Origin: an uncultured Eubacteriales bacterium
Lineage (GTDB): Bacteria; Bacillota; Clostridia; Oscillospirales; CAG-272
Direction: 5' to 3'
Length of the DNA: 64,000 nt
Assembly: GCA_934371135.1 (NCBI GenBank)
Contig: CAKRNO010000002.1
Location: forward strand, 1-64,000
A program made the position numbers and the translations under genes. The notes beneath the pieces were generated by a model, which worked only from the letters and a program-made list of their open reading frames with translations, did no database searches and was not told the DNA's origin. Of this stretch, positions 8,081 to 16,304 are shown one piece after another (position 1 is the stretch's first letter; every line of letters begins with the position of its first letter).

Positions 8081-9292
8081 TCAGGCGCGCCCGTCGTCCC
8101 GGTCGCGGTAAAGGCTGGCGAGCCCCTTTTCACTCGTCTCGCGGTAGCCGCGCCCGAGATCTCTCCCCGTCTCGTACATGGTGCGGACGATGGTATCGAA
8201 CGATACCTTTCTCGTATTGCAGAGAAAACCGGAGAGCGACAGGGCGTTGATGGCGCGGAGCGCCGCGACGGCGTTGCGCTCAATGCACGGGATCTGCACG
8301 AGCCCCCGCACGGGGTCACAGGTCAGGCCGAGGTGGTGCTCCATGGAGAGCTCCGCCGCATATTCCAGCTCGGCGATGGGGCGGTCAAACAGCTCTGTCA
8401 GGGCAGCCGCGGTCATGGAGGTGGCAGAACCGATCTCCGCCTGACAGCCACATTCCGCGCCGCTGATGCTCGCGTTGGTCTTGATAAGATTGCCGACGAG
8501 CCCCCCGGCGGCGAGCGCCCGCACCATCTGCTCCTCGGTGAAGCCGTGCGTTTCCTGCATATACCGCAGTGCAGCGGGCATCACCCCGGCAGAGCCGCAG
8601 GTCGGCGCCGTCACCACGGTCCCGCCCGCTGCGTTCTGTTCCGCCGTCGCATACGCGTAGGCACACACGAGCCTATCCTCTGCGACGTTCGGCGCCTCGG
8701 CGGTACTGCCCCCGTGATAGAGGTCATGCGCCTTACGCGTGACACCGAGCCCGCCGGGCAGCACCCCCGTAGCGGAGAGCCCCTCGTCGATGCAGGCGCA
8801 CATGGCGCGCCACACGGTGCGGAGGTAGTCGCCTATCCCCTCTCCCTCGGCATCAAATACATAATCCGAGAGGCGCCAGCCGCGCGTGCGGCACAGGTCG
8901 GCGATCTCGCGGAAGGTCGAGAGAGCATAGATTTCCGGCTCCTCCTCGTTCTCCTCCCCGCGGAAAGCGATGGCGCCGCCGCCGACGCTGTATGCCCGCC
9001 GGGTCTCCTCCCGATCGCCGTAATCGGCGGTGAGATCCATGGTATTCGGGTGCTCGATGGGGGTATCGTCCGTGCAGAACAGCACCTCCGTCCCCTCCGG
9101 CATCACGCGGCGGATCACCGCATCGGTGCCGTGCCCGCGCCCCGTTGCGGCAAGCGAGCCGTAAAGCGTCACGCGGTAGTGCGCCGCGTCCGGATACATG
9201 GAGAGGAAACGGCGCGCGATCCGTTCCGGCCCCATGGTATGTGAGCTGGACGGCCCTGCCCCGATCCGATACAATGCCTTGAGTGATTTCAT
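8081..9292 (-). CDS. sdaA: L-serine ammonia-lyase (iron-sulphur dependent, single chain)
   Basis: A 403-aa protein joining the beta domain (residues 1 to about 150, with GAGPSSSHTMGPERIARRF) to the alpha domain (SGAECGCQAEIGSATSMTAAA, TCDPVRGLVQIPCIERNA), as in enterobacterial SdaA. The conserved Cys residues of the alpha domain hold the oxygen-sensitive 4Fe-4S cluster that dehydrates L-serine to pyruvate and ammonia. Start at 9292 is chosen for the strong GGAGGAGGTGG upstream; an in-frame ATG 24 bp earlier precedes that site. Bacillota often split this enzyme into two genes, so the fused form is a modest point of interest. Neighbouring DUF1015 and UPF0340 genes suggest a serine-related unit. 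Confidence 0.93.
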   Translation of the reverse strand: MKSLKALYRIGAGPSSSHTMGPERIARRFLSMYPDAAHYRVTLYGSLAATGRGHGTDAVIRRVMPEGTEVLFCTDDTPIEHPNTMDLTADYGDREETRRAYSVGGGAIAFRGEENEEEPEIYALSTFREIADLCRTRGWRLSDYVFDAEGEGIGDYLRTVWRAMCACIDEGLSATGVLPGGLGVTRKAHDLYHGGSTAEAPNVAEDRLVCAYAYATAEQNAAGGTVVTAPTCGSAGVMPAALRYMQETHGFTEEQMVRALAAGGLVGNLIKTNASISGAECGCQAEIGSATSMTAAALTELFDRPIAELEYAAELSMEHHLGLTCDPVRGLVQIPCIERNAVAALRAINALSLSGFLCNTRKVSFDTIVRTMYETGRDLGRGYRETSEKGLASLYRDRDDGRA

Positions 9293-9406
9293 AGGTCCAC
9301 CTCCTCCGTATGCCACGGCAGCAGCCCGACGGCAGACGGACGCGCGGCTGTGCCGCGCCGTATTTTTCTGTTCTCTGTGTTTTCCTGTGTGGCGCCCGTG
9401 ACCGCT

Positions 9407-10624
9407 TCAGCGGAGCAGGCGCGCCTCCATATAGTAGCGCTTATCCCGCGCCTGCCCCATGGAGAAGGTCTTGCGCGGCAGACTGCCGCTCCGGGCAACC
9501 GCCGGGAAAAGCTCCTCTTTCCGTATTCCGGAGAAAAGGAAGCCGACGGCGTCCGGCGCCGCGGCGAGGCGGCGGAGCGTGTCCTCCCCGTGGATGTAGT
9601 CCACGCGCACCTCCGGGTGCGCCGCGAGGAAAGCGTCCACGACCCCGACCGGAAGCGGATGGCACCCGTGCGCGTATGTGACAGAGTGCTCCGTGCCGCG
9701 GGCGAGGAGCGTAACAGACCCGCTGTATGCCTGCGCCCCCGTCCTTTCCGCGTCGGCGACAAAGCGGAGGAACGCCTGCGTGAGCGCCTCGGGGTCACAT
9801 CCGACGGCGATACGGTAGATAGGCTCAAAGTCCAGCGCCGGTGAATGGAGATTGACCACCTCGACGAGGGCATACCGCAGCGGCGAGGCGAGTGCCGCCG
9901 CCGGATCCTTTGCTTTATACCGTTCGTAAACGGTCCTGGCGGTTGCGAGAGAGTGGTTACCGTCTCCGACGGCGAGCACCAGCGGGTGCTCCCCCCGGGC
10001 ACCGGCGGCAAGGCACGCGTCGATGCGCGCCGCCTCCGCGGCGTCGACCCGCCAGCCCGCAAGGTGCCCTCCCCCCATCATCAGGGGGGTATCGTAAAGG
10101 AGCGACAGCCCTCTGCCCCCGGCATACGGGGCGAGGAGCGCGTCCTGTGGGTCGTCCGCGAGGAGCATAATATGCGGCAGATCGTAAACGGCATCCTGAC
10201 GGATGCGCACGCGCGGCGGGATGCGGGCGACCACCGTCGCCTCGGTCGCGCGGACCGGCGTCTTTGCGTCGGGCGCGAAATCGTAATCCTCAAGATCGAT
10301 CATACCGACAAGACCCCGGCGGCATCTGCCGTCCGACTGTACGCGCTCCACATAGACGTAGCACGGCGCGAGCTCCCTGAGGACCGTGCCGCGATAGGCG
10401 CGCATCGTCCGGGCGGCGCCGTCAATACCGGCGTCCTCCCCGTCCCCGAGCCATGCCTCCGGCAGGATCATTTTCAGCGTGGAGGGAGCATCTCCCACGA
10501 ACTTGCGGCAGGCTTCCCAGTACGCCGGTTCAGAGGTAAACTGGTCGCAGGCGATGACCGCCCACTTCTCCGCGTCCGTGGCGGTAAAGTCGGGTAAGCT
10601 TATGTTGGCAGGCAAAAAGTGCAT
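9407..10624 (-). CDS. DUF1015 family protein
   Basis: A 405-aa cytosolic protein of the DUF1015 family. Landmarks are WAVIACDQFTSEPAYW near the N-terminus, the MGGGHLAGWRVD block, the nucleotide- or phosphate-like loop LVLAVGDGNHSLATAR near the centre, and the C-terminal VGFLFSGIRKEELFPAV. The molecular function is not known to me; in many Clostridia it sits beside serC and serA, and here it is upstream of the L-serine dehydratase gene by 114 bp on the same strand. A link to serine metabolism is therefore inference from repeated context. AAAGGG 7 bp before the ATG supports the start. Confidence 0.88.
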   Translation of the reverse strand: MHFLPANISLPDFTATDAEKWAVIACDQFTSEPAYWEACRKFVGDAPSTLKMILPEAWLGDGEDAGIDGAARTMRAYRGTVLRELAPCYVYVERVQSDGRCRRGLVGMIDLEDYDFAPDAKTPVRATEATVVARIPPRVRIRQDAVYDLPHIMLLADDPQDALLAPYAGGRGLSLLYDTPLMMGGGHLAGWRVDAAEAARIDACLAAGARGEHPLVLAVGDGNHSLATARTVYERYKAKDPAAALASPLRYALVEVVNLHSPALDFEPIYRIAVGCDPEALTQAFLRFVADAERTGAQAYSGSVTLLARGTEHSVTYAHGCHPLPVGVVDAFLAAHPEVRVDYIHGEDTLRRLAAAPDAVGFLFSGIRKEELFPAVARSGSLPRKTFSMGQARDKRYYMEARLLR

Positions 10625-10666
10625 GACGGATCCCTTTCTCTCCGGCGGCTGTGAGCCACGGAAACA

Positions 10667-10688
10667 CCCGGGCCCCTGGGAGCCCGGG
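10667..10688 (-). terminator. Hairpin after the 221-aa membrane protein gene
   Basis: Seven-base arms CCCGGGC and GCCCGGG (10667-10673, 10682-10688) lie between two minus-strand genes; the T tail is weak, so termination may be partial. Confidence 0.45.
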
Positions 10689-10706
10689 ATTGCTTGATGT
10701 GCGGGG

Positions 10707-11372
10707 TCAGTGCGTCAGGTACGCCCTCATCCCGGCGATGGCACGGGTGATACCGAGGCGGTCACCGGCGGCGACCCGATCCTCCAGCTGCGGGAGGCAG
10801 GACGCGACCCCCGCGGCATATTCCGGCGACGGCGCCGCGGTGGCGAGATCATCCGCGAGCCTGCCCAGCTTTTTCATGAGGACGGGATCCTTCACCTCCG
10901 CCTGCAAAGTGCGGAGCCGGTCAATGACCTGGCGCAGGGGTGAATCGGGCGAAACGGTACGCGGCTCGGGGCGGGCAGCGAGATGGAGAATGAAAGCAAT
11001 CAAATAAAAGCCGAGCGCAAAGACCAGGGTGATGAGCGGGAGCGCGAACGGCACGCGGACACCGCAGACGCAGAGAATCATATAAAGGAAGGACAGCAAC
11101 AGCGTCACGCCCCAGTAGAGGAGCGCGGAGACGGCGAGCGGCAGCCCCGTATGGATCCTGCGGTCAGATGCGTCCGTGCGGCCGACCGAGAGCGACACGC
11201 CGCGCAGGACGAACGCCAGCATCAGGGCGCCGTAGGAGAACCAGAAAGAGGGGCGGTAGGTCTCCGCCAACCCCCACGGCCGCATGGCGGCAAAAATGAG
11301 CAGGTTGAGGAGCGCCGCGAGAATCAGGGTTACGGCAAATGTGGCAAGACCACGTTTGGCGGTTTTACGCAT
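10707..11372 (-). CDS. Four-helix membrane protein of unknown function
   Basis: I do not recognise the family. The 221-aa protein has about four hydrophobic segments (around residues 8-30, 45-62, 78-102 and 108-132) and then a soluble C-terminal half of about 85 residues with helical character, RQVIDRLRTLQAEVKDPVLMKKLGRLADD. A cytoplasmic helical tail of this kind could bind a partner. GGAGGATATAACA precedes the ATG. It has its own promoter at 11404-11432, so it need not depend on the gene upstream. Confidence 0.75.
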   Translation of the reverse strand: MRKTAKRGLATFAVTLILAALLNLLIFAAMRPWGLAETYRPSFWFSYGALMLAFVLRGVSLSVGRTDASDRRIHTGLPLAVSALLYWGVTLLLSFLYMILCVCGVRVPFALPLITLVFALGFYLIAFILHLAARPEPRTVSPDSPLRQVIDRLRTLQAEVKDPVLMKKLGRLADDLATAAPSPEYAAGVASCLPQLEDRVAAGDRLGITRAIAGMRAYLTH

Positions 11373-11403
11373 TGTTATATCCTCCGTTTATGTTTCTGCT
11401 CTT

Positions 11404-11432
11404 ATTATATCGCGGTGCGGCGGGAATTGCAA
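11404..11432 (-). promoter_or_regulatory. Promoter of the 221-aa membrane protein gene
   Basis: Minus strand TTGCAA (11427-11432) and TATAAT (11404-11409), 17-bp spacer. Confidence 0.75.
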
Positions 11433-11482
11433 GACCCAGGCGGCACCGCGGCGCCGCCTTGCCGTCCGGAGCATAGCGGTGT

Positions 11483-11530
11483 AAAAAAAACAGCGGGGAG
11501 GCGCCGCGTTCCCGGCTCCTCCCCGTCTTT
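11483..11530 (-). terminator. Bidirectional terminator after the CxxCxxCC gene
   Basis: Arms 11494-11505 and 11514-11525 (one mismatch) are followed on the minus strand by eight T residues (11483-11490) and on the plus strand by TCTTTTTAT. Confidence 0.85.
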
Positions 11531-12520
11531 TTATACGACCTTCGTCACGACCTTATCGTGTATCTCACGGCGCAGTGCCGCGAGGATCCTCGCGACGTTT
11601 TCGTCGCTGTACTCCACCTCTGCCGAATACCGGCGTGCGAGGTCGATGAGCGCCCCCTCGGAGAGATGCCCGCCGTCCGGCAGGGCGGTGTCCCAGATAT
11701 CCATGAGGAACCGGCAGCTGATAACGGAAAAGCCGACCCTCGCGAGGAAATCCTCCTCGTCCATTGCATGAGACAGGTAACGGTAGAGGAAATACACCAG
11801 CGCCTGCTCGGCGGGGATCTCGTAAGCAGACTCGGCGGCACGATAGCTGCCGAGGGCTCCGTGGCAGAGTGCGTCCATCAGGCAGCACAGGGTCTGAAAG
11901 CTCTCGGGCTCCGCCGTCTCCAGATCCTCATAGAAGCCGATCCAGTTCTCGGTCGTGAGATCCAGCCCGTCGATGCCGACGGCGCGCGCGATGCGTTCCG
12001 TGCGCCGATAGACGGGGCAGGTCCTGTCCTGTGCGATGGCGAGGAGCGCCGCGCGGCGCTCAAAGAAGCGTTGCTCCTCACCGGTCGGCTCCTCCCCCTC
12101 CCCGTCGTCTCCCGCCGTCACAAACCGCACGGGGTCCTCATGCGTCAGCCAGAGGCGCGCCGCCTCCTCGCACGCCAGCCCGAGGCCGAACTCGATCCGA
12201 TCCTCGAAATCGGCACGGAAACGTGGGTGGTCGGCACAGATCTGGCAAAGCCCTCCCGCACCGATATCGGTGATGATGTCACAGAGGTTGTTCCTGTTCA
12301 GAAACGGGCAGCGTTTGTCCTCCCCCATGCGGAAACCGGCACCGTCGCTCCCGTACCGGATCCCCTTTGCGAGACGTTCTCCCATTTCACCTCCGACGGA
12401 ACGATAGAAATCGGCGGTATCCTCATCGATTCCGATCTCCCAGCCGATGCAGCAGTTGTGCCCGCAGGCGCTTCCGACGCATTGGAAATCTTTGTAAAAA
12501 TCCGGTGTTACTTCTTTCAT
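11531..12520 (-). CDS. Flagellin lysine-N-methylase-like (CxxCxxCC/YkgJ) protein
   Basis: A 329-aa protein with an N-terminal cysteine cluster DFQCVGSACGHNCCIGWEIGI and further CPFLNRNNLCDI and GGLCQICADHPRF motifs, the pattern of the FliB / CxxCxxCC domain family that probably binds a metal or Fe-S cluster. In Salmonella FliB methylates flagellin lysines, and homologues in Clostridia are usually annotated so. No flagellar gene is visible in this window, hence the substrate here may be another protein. The C-terminal two thirds is helical with no other motif. The gene stands alone with its own promoter and terminator. Confidence 0.8.
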   Translation of the reverse strand: MKEVTPDFYKDFQCVGSACGHNCCIGWEIGIDEDTADFYRSVGGEMGERLAKGIRYGSDGAGFRMGEDKRCPFLNRNNLCDIITDIGAGGLCQICADHPRFRADFEDRIEFGLGLACEEAARLWLTHEDPVRFVTAGDDGEGEEPTGEEQRFFERRAALLAIAQDRTCPVYRRTERIARAVGIDGLDLTTENWIGFYEDLETAEPESFQTLCCLMDALCHGALGSYRAAESAYEIPAEQALVYFLYRYLSHAMDEEDFLARVGFSVISCRFLMDIWDTALPDGGHLSEGALIDLARRYSAEVEYSDENVARILAALRREIHDKVVTKVV

Positions 12521-12550
12521 TGTGAACTCCTTTTCTGTCGATTGCCGCTT

Positions 12551-12579
12551 ATTTTAGCAAAAAAAAGCAAGGATGGCAA
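12551..12579 (-). promoter_or_regulatory. Promoter of the CxxCxxCC gene
   Basis: Minus strand TTGCCA (12574-12579) and TAAAAT (12551-12556), 17-bp spacer. It is back to back with the plus-strand promoter at 12599. Confidence 0.6.
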
Positions 12580-12598
12580 CACCATTGCACAATTCACA

Positions 12599-12627
12599 TT
12601 GATAATCTTCATTTTCTATGGTAAAAT
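12599..12627 (+). promoter_or_regulatory. Promoter of the 406-aa hypothetical gene
   Basis: TTGATA (12599-12604) and TAAAAT (12622-12627), 17-bp spacer; GGAGGG at 12657 then precedes the ATG at 12667. Confidence 0.7.
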
Positions 12628-12666
12628 AGAGGCAAATACGGGATTTTTCCCCAAACGGAGGGTCTT

Positions 12667-13887
12667 ATGGACTATCGTTTACACGTCCGGAAGCAACCGG
12701 TTTTCCCCCACGATGTTTTACGCGACGCATACCGTATGCCGACGGCGGCGTTCACCCCCTACACGCGTGTGAACACGCACAGCGAGCTCGGCGGCTCCAC
12801 CGCCCTGCTCTATGAGACGCTCGCGGAGCACTACGAGCCCGGTCTCACCGTCCCCGGTGAAAAGAGCAACCTGTTTTATGTGCTCACGGGGATCCGCTCC
12901 CTGCTCACGCCCGGGCTCGAGCCGGCGATGAAGGTCGGCCCCATCTGGGGGAACGCCATGGTCGCCTCCGTATTCGCCCTGGCGAAAGCCACCCCCCACA
13001 TCTGGGCGGAGCTCACCGAGATGGAGAAGTACGGCATCGACTGCCTGATGCGCGCGTCGGTCGTCACCTGCTCCTGGGCGACCGCGGATCAGAACGACTT
13101 CCGCACGGGGCCCTGCCTCGCCGGGAACTACAGCAAGTACTGGAACCCCAATCACGTCTCCCCCCACGTCATCCCGATCCTCATGGCAGTCTCCTATTTC
13201 GGCTCTGCCGAAGCGGTCGACCGGATCCTGACCGACTTCTCCTATGAAGACGCCATGCAGAAGCTGCAGGATTTCCGTTTTACGAACATCCTGCGTACCT
13301 GGTCCGCCGCGGGGCGCCGCCTCTTTGAGGAGGGTGGCACCTGCTATCTGCAGAACTGCGAAAAGCTGACGCCGGCGGGTGAGGGCAAGGGCGTGAAATA
13401 TCCTTATGTATATAAGGGGATGCCGCTCGCCGAAACGGATGCCATCTTCCGTGAACTGCTGCTGCACAACGAGCGCGGCGGCATCGTCACCAATACGGAA
13501 GGGGATCCGATCGGGCAGTACGCTTATTTGCCGGAGGGCGTTTCCTCCCCCGTGGCGGGCATGGAGGGGCTCATGACCGAATTCCGCTCTCACGACGCGC
13601 TCGGCATCCGTTCGGACGCCGTCTATTGCGCGACCAACTTCTGCATTCTCGTCCCTGCCGCCGTCGCCGCGATCGCACTCGGGCTGTGGGATCCCGATAA
13701 AGAGGAAAACCGCGAGGCATCGCACCTGACGACCGTCGGCGTCACGGACTTCCTATTCAAGCTGCAGAACGGTTATGTATCCTTTTCCAAGGGTGCCTCG
13801 CACCAATATACAGAGGCGAACACGCACGGCGGTTACCGTTTCGCCAAGGCGCTTTGGTTTGACGCCTTGCAGGGCGGAGAGGACTGA
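12667..13887 (+). CDS. Unrecognised 406-aa soluble protein
   Basis: I cannot assign a family. The protein has no signal peptide or membrane segment. Notable stretches are TPYTRVNTHSELGGSTALLY, VGPIWGNAMVASVFALAKAT, and NPNHVSPHVIPILMAVSYFG, and many aromatic and His residues (TRTW-like, QYTEANTHGGYRF) of the sort seen in alpha/alpha-barrel carbohydrate enzymes; that resemblance is weak and by eye only. The gene has a clear promoter, a strong GGAGGG site and its own terminator, so it is a stand-alone expressed unit between two minus-strand genes. Codon use and GC content match its neighbours, giving no sign of recent transfer. Confidence 0.8.
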   Translation: MDYRLHVRKQPVFPHDVLRDAYRMPTAAFTPYTRVNTHSELGGSTALLYETLAEHYEPGLTVPGEKSNLFYVLTGIRSLLTPGLEPAMKVGPIWGNAMVASVFALAKATPHIWAELTEMEKYGIDCLMRASVVTCSWATADQNDFRTGPCLAGNYSKYWNPNHVSPHVIPILMAVSYFGSAEAVDRILTDFSYEDAMQKLQDFRFTNILRTWSAAGRRLFEEGGTCYLQNCEKLTPAGEGKGVKYPYVYKGMPLAETDAIFRELLLHNERGGIVTNTEGDPIGQYAYLPEGVSSPVAGMEGLMTEFRSHDALGIRSDAVYCATNFCILVPAAVAAIALGLWDPDKEENREASHLTTVGVTDFLFKLQNGYVSFSKGASHQYTEANTHGGYRFAKALWFDALQGGED

Positions 13888-13997
13888 CCCCGGGCGCAGG
13901 CTGGCGCACACCGAAAGCCGTTTTATGGGTTATAGCAGCCCCTCTGCCAGTCTGCGAAAAGGTGCCCTGCCCCTCTGTCAACCAACAGAATAAACCG

Positions 13998-14031
13998 GGC
14001 GGAGCCGAGATTTCTCGGCTCCGCCTTGTTT
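13998..14031 (+). terminator. Intrinsic terminator between convergent genes
   Basis: Perfect 13-bp arms 13998-14010 and 14013-14025 followed by TTGTTTTA. Nearly the same stem core (GGCGGAGCCGA) is used again after pcrA at 32816. Confidence 0.85.
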
Positions 14032-14711
14032 TATCGGAGTGACGCGAGGAGCGCCTTCTGCGCCGCGGTCAGGCGCAGGCTTTCGCGCGCCTTCTGTATC
14101 GCGCGGCGATGCGCCCCGGGCGCGAGCCTGCGCTCCCGGATATACGGCAGGGTCGCCTTATACTGTTTTGCGAGCGCCGTCGCAAAATACCATGCCACCA
14201 TGGTTTCGAGATAATACGCCTCCGTCGGGACCGCCGCCGCAAGGGCGAGGTACTCCTCCCGGAAGTCTGCATCAAGATAGTGACGCATGAGGTTCAGGAT
14301 CCCGAAGCGGCAGGTATAGAGATGCCCGGACGCCACCCAGCGGCGGATGTGCGGCAACAGTTCCTCCCGGTGGCGTCGGAACACGGACGGCGACAGCATA
14401 TCGCAGGTCGCCCAGTTGTCGATATACGGCAGGAAGACGTCCAGGAGCCCGATGACCCTGTCGAAGTCCCGCTCCCCGGCGATGAGGCAGCCGTGCAGAT
14501 TATCCTCGTCATAATATGTGTACGGGAGAGAACGGTAGAAATCCTCCTTTCCCTCGTCCGGCGCCAGGCGCTTTGCCAGTGCACGCAGTGCGGGCATCCG
14601 CACGCCGAGCACCCGCTCACGCGCAACGGTCGGAATGAGTGCGGCCTGGAAATCGGCGTAGGCGGGGTCAGCGGCGGCACACAGCGCCTCCCGATAAGCC
14701 GCAGGCGTCAT
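14031..14711 (-). CDS. DNA alkylation repair protein (AlkD-like HEAT repeat)
   Basis: A 226-aa all-helical protein of the AlkD group: VLGVRMPALRALAKRLA, an internal YTYYDEDNLHGCLIAGERDF, DNWATCDMLSPSVFRRHRE, and the catalytic-face segment YYLETMVAWYFATALAKQY. AlkD-type enzymes are DNA glycosylases that excise N3- and N7-alkylpurines using a HEAT-like repeat surface; the NWATCD block matches the conserved Trp-Asp region of the family. The ATG overlaps the stop of the DUF1653 gene (ATGA), so the two are translationally coupled and share the promoter at 15008. Confidence 0.88.
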   Translation of the reverse strand: MTPAAYREALCAAADPAYADFQAALIPTVARERVLGVRMPALRALAKRLAPDEGKEDFYRSLPYTYYDEDNLHGCLIAGERDFDRVIGLLDVFLPYIDNWATCDMLSPSVFRRHREELLPHIRRWVASGHLYTCRFGILNLMRHYLDADFREEYLALAAAVPTEAYYLETMVAWYFATALAKQYKATLPYIRERRLAPGAHRRAIQKARESLRLTAAQKALLASLR

Positions 14712-14974
14712 GGCTGCCCCGCCTCTCCGGAGCCACGTTCCCCGTCGGCGAGGTCGGCTTCGGACGGCTCTACGGGCGTAAAGCGACGGTAGGAAACGCC
14801 CCCACGCTCCACCGTCTCATTCCACATACGAGCGGGGCGCACCCACAGCCCGTACTCGCCGTAAAGCGCACGGTAAACGACCATGTCCTCCCCGGTCTCC
14901 GAATGCTTCGCCATCCCGATGACCTCATAGAGACCCCCTTTGAAATGTCGGTATTTCCCCGGTCGTATCTCCAT
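14708..14974 (-). CDS. DUF1653 domain protein
   Basis: An 88-aa protein beginning MEIRPGKYRHFKGGLYEVIG, the DUF1653 signature, with ETGEDMVVYRALYGEYGLWVRP and the closing VSYRRFTP. The fold is a small beta-rich domain of unknown role. The start at 14974 follows GAGGGCGACGT. It is the first gene of a two-gene unit with the AlkD-like gene, overlapping by four bases. Confidence 0.88.
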   Translation of the reverse strand: MEIRPGKYRHFKGGLYEVIGMAKHSETGEDMVVYRALYGEYGLWVRPARMWNETVERGGVSYRRFTPVEPSEADLADGERGSGEAGQP

Positions 14975-15007
14975 ACGTCGCCCTCGCTTGGTGTGATTGT
15001 TCTCTTT

Positions 15008-15036
15008 ATCATAGCACAACGCCCTCCTTTTGCCAA
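15008..15036 (-). promoter_or_regulatory. Promoter of the DUF1653-alkD unit
   Basis: Minus strand TTGGCA (15031-15036) and TATGAT (15008-15013), 17-bp spacer. Confidence 0.7.
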
Positions 15037-15120
15037 GGGCGCGACGGAAAAAACGAACAGGCGGGCGCCACCGTGTCGCTTTTCCCTCGTCTTGCATACC
15101 ATGACCGGGAGGAGAAATCT

Positions 15121-16188
15121 ATGACTGTATCACTCTGCATGATCGTCCGCGATGAGGAGGCGGTGCTCGGCCGATGCCTCGACAGCGTCGTCGGACTCTT
15201 TGACGAGATTATTGTGACGGACACAGGCAGCCGTGATGCTACCGTGCGGATTGCCGCCGGGCACGGTGCGCGTGTGCATCATTTTACATGGTGTGACGAT
15301 TTTGCCGCCGCACGCAATGCCTCCTTTTCGCACGCGACCTCGGATTTCCTTTTCTGGATGGATGCCGACGACGTACTGACAGAGGAGAACCGCCGCGGTT
15401 TCCTCGCACTGAAAAGCGTGCTGACGCCGGAGACGGACGTTGTCCTGATGCCGTATGAGACCGCATTCGACGAGGACGGGAAAGCGACCTTCACATTCCT
15501 GCGTGAACGGCTGATCCGTCGCGCCCTTCCCCACCGCTGGGTGGGTTATGTGCATGAAGTGCTCTGCTACGCAGGCAGGGAGATGATCTCCGATGTCGCC
15601 GTAACTCATAAAAGCATCAAAACAGCCTGCTCCGACCGGAACCTCAAGCTCTATGAGCTCCACATGGCACGGGGTGACCCGTTCACTCCGCGCGATATCT
15701 TCTACTGGGGGCGTGAACAGTACTACCATGGGCGGGACCGTGAGGCGACGGAAACGCTGACAGCGTTTCTGCACCACCCGGGCGGCTGGGTGGAAAACAA
15801 GATCGATGCCTGTCGGCTGCTCGCGACGATGGCAGTGCGGGCGGGGGACACCGGGGCGGCGCTCGCCGCCTATGCACAGACCTTCCGTTATGGTACGCCG
15901 CGCGCCGAAGTATGCACAGACATCGGTCAGCTCCTCGCCGACCGGGGAGAATGGGACGGCGCGATCTTCTGGTTCCGTGCGGCGCTGGATGCGCCGCTGC
16001 CGGATGACAGCCGCGGCTTCCGGGATACCACGCGCGCACGCTTTGATCCTCTGCTCGGGCTGTGCATGTGTTATGACCGACTGGGGGAGCGGGAGCAGGC
16101 GTTGCACTATCATCGGATGGCAGCGGCGCTCCGTCCGAAGGCACCCGCGGTGCTCTATAATCAAAAGTATTTTGAGTCGCAAAGTTAG
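15121..16188 (+). CDS. Glycosyltransferase family 2 with TPR tail
   Basis: A 355-aa cytosolic protein. Residues 1-100 are a GT-A fold: VSLCMIVRDEEAVLGRCLDS, EIIVTDTGSRDATVRIA and FLFWMDADDVLTEEN, where DADD supplies the metal-binding acidic pair. Residues from about 190 carry TPR-like helices (REATETLTAFLHHPGG, LAAYAQTFRYG, REQALHYHRMAAALRP). This GT2-TPR arrangement is common in Bacillota protein and peptide glycosyltransferases. The next gene codes for a Thr-rich collagen-like protein; by analogy with sgtA-bclA3 of Clostridioides difficile the enzyme may glycosylate it. Start at 15121 follows GGGAGGAG; an upstream in-frame GTG lacks this support. Confidence 0.88.
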   Translation: MTVSLCMIVRDEEAVLGRCLDSVVGLFDEIIVTDTGSRDATVRIAAGHGARVHHFTWCDDFAAARNASFSHATSDFLFWMDADDVLTEENRRGFLALKSVLTPETDVVLMPYETAFDEDGKATFTFLRERLIRRALPHRWVGYVHEVLCYAGREMISDVAVTHKSIKTACSDRNLKLYELHMARGDPFTPRDIFYWGREQYYHGRDREATETLTAFLHHPGGWVENKIDACRLLATMAVRAGDTGAALAAYAQTFRYGTPRAEVCTDIGQLLADRGEWDGAIFWFRAALDAPLPDDSRGFRDTTRARFDPLLGLCMCYDRLGEREQALHYHRMAAALRPKAPAVLYNQKYFESQS

Positions 16189-16252
16189 CTTTCCACATCC
16201 CGTTTGCATATAATGATACAGGGGATTCTTTTCCCCAAATTCCGGATAAACA

Positions 16253-16284
16253 CGCAAGTTTTCTCGTAAAATTTGCGGTTTTCT
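16253..16284 (+). terminator. Hairpin with T tract between glycosyltransferase and collagen-like genes
   Basis: Arms CGCAAGTTTT (16253-16262) and AAAATTTGCG (16268-16277, one wobble) are followed by GGTTTTCT. A TATAAT at 16209-16214 lies just upstream, so this may either end the glycosyltransferase transcript or act as an attenuator for the next gene. Confidence 0.6.
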
Positions 16285-16304
16285 AGATGGAAAGGTAATT
16301 TAAC

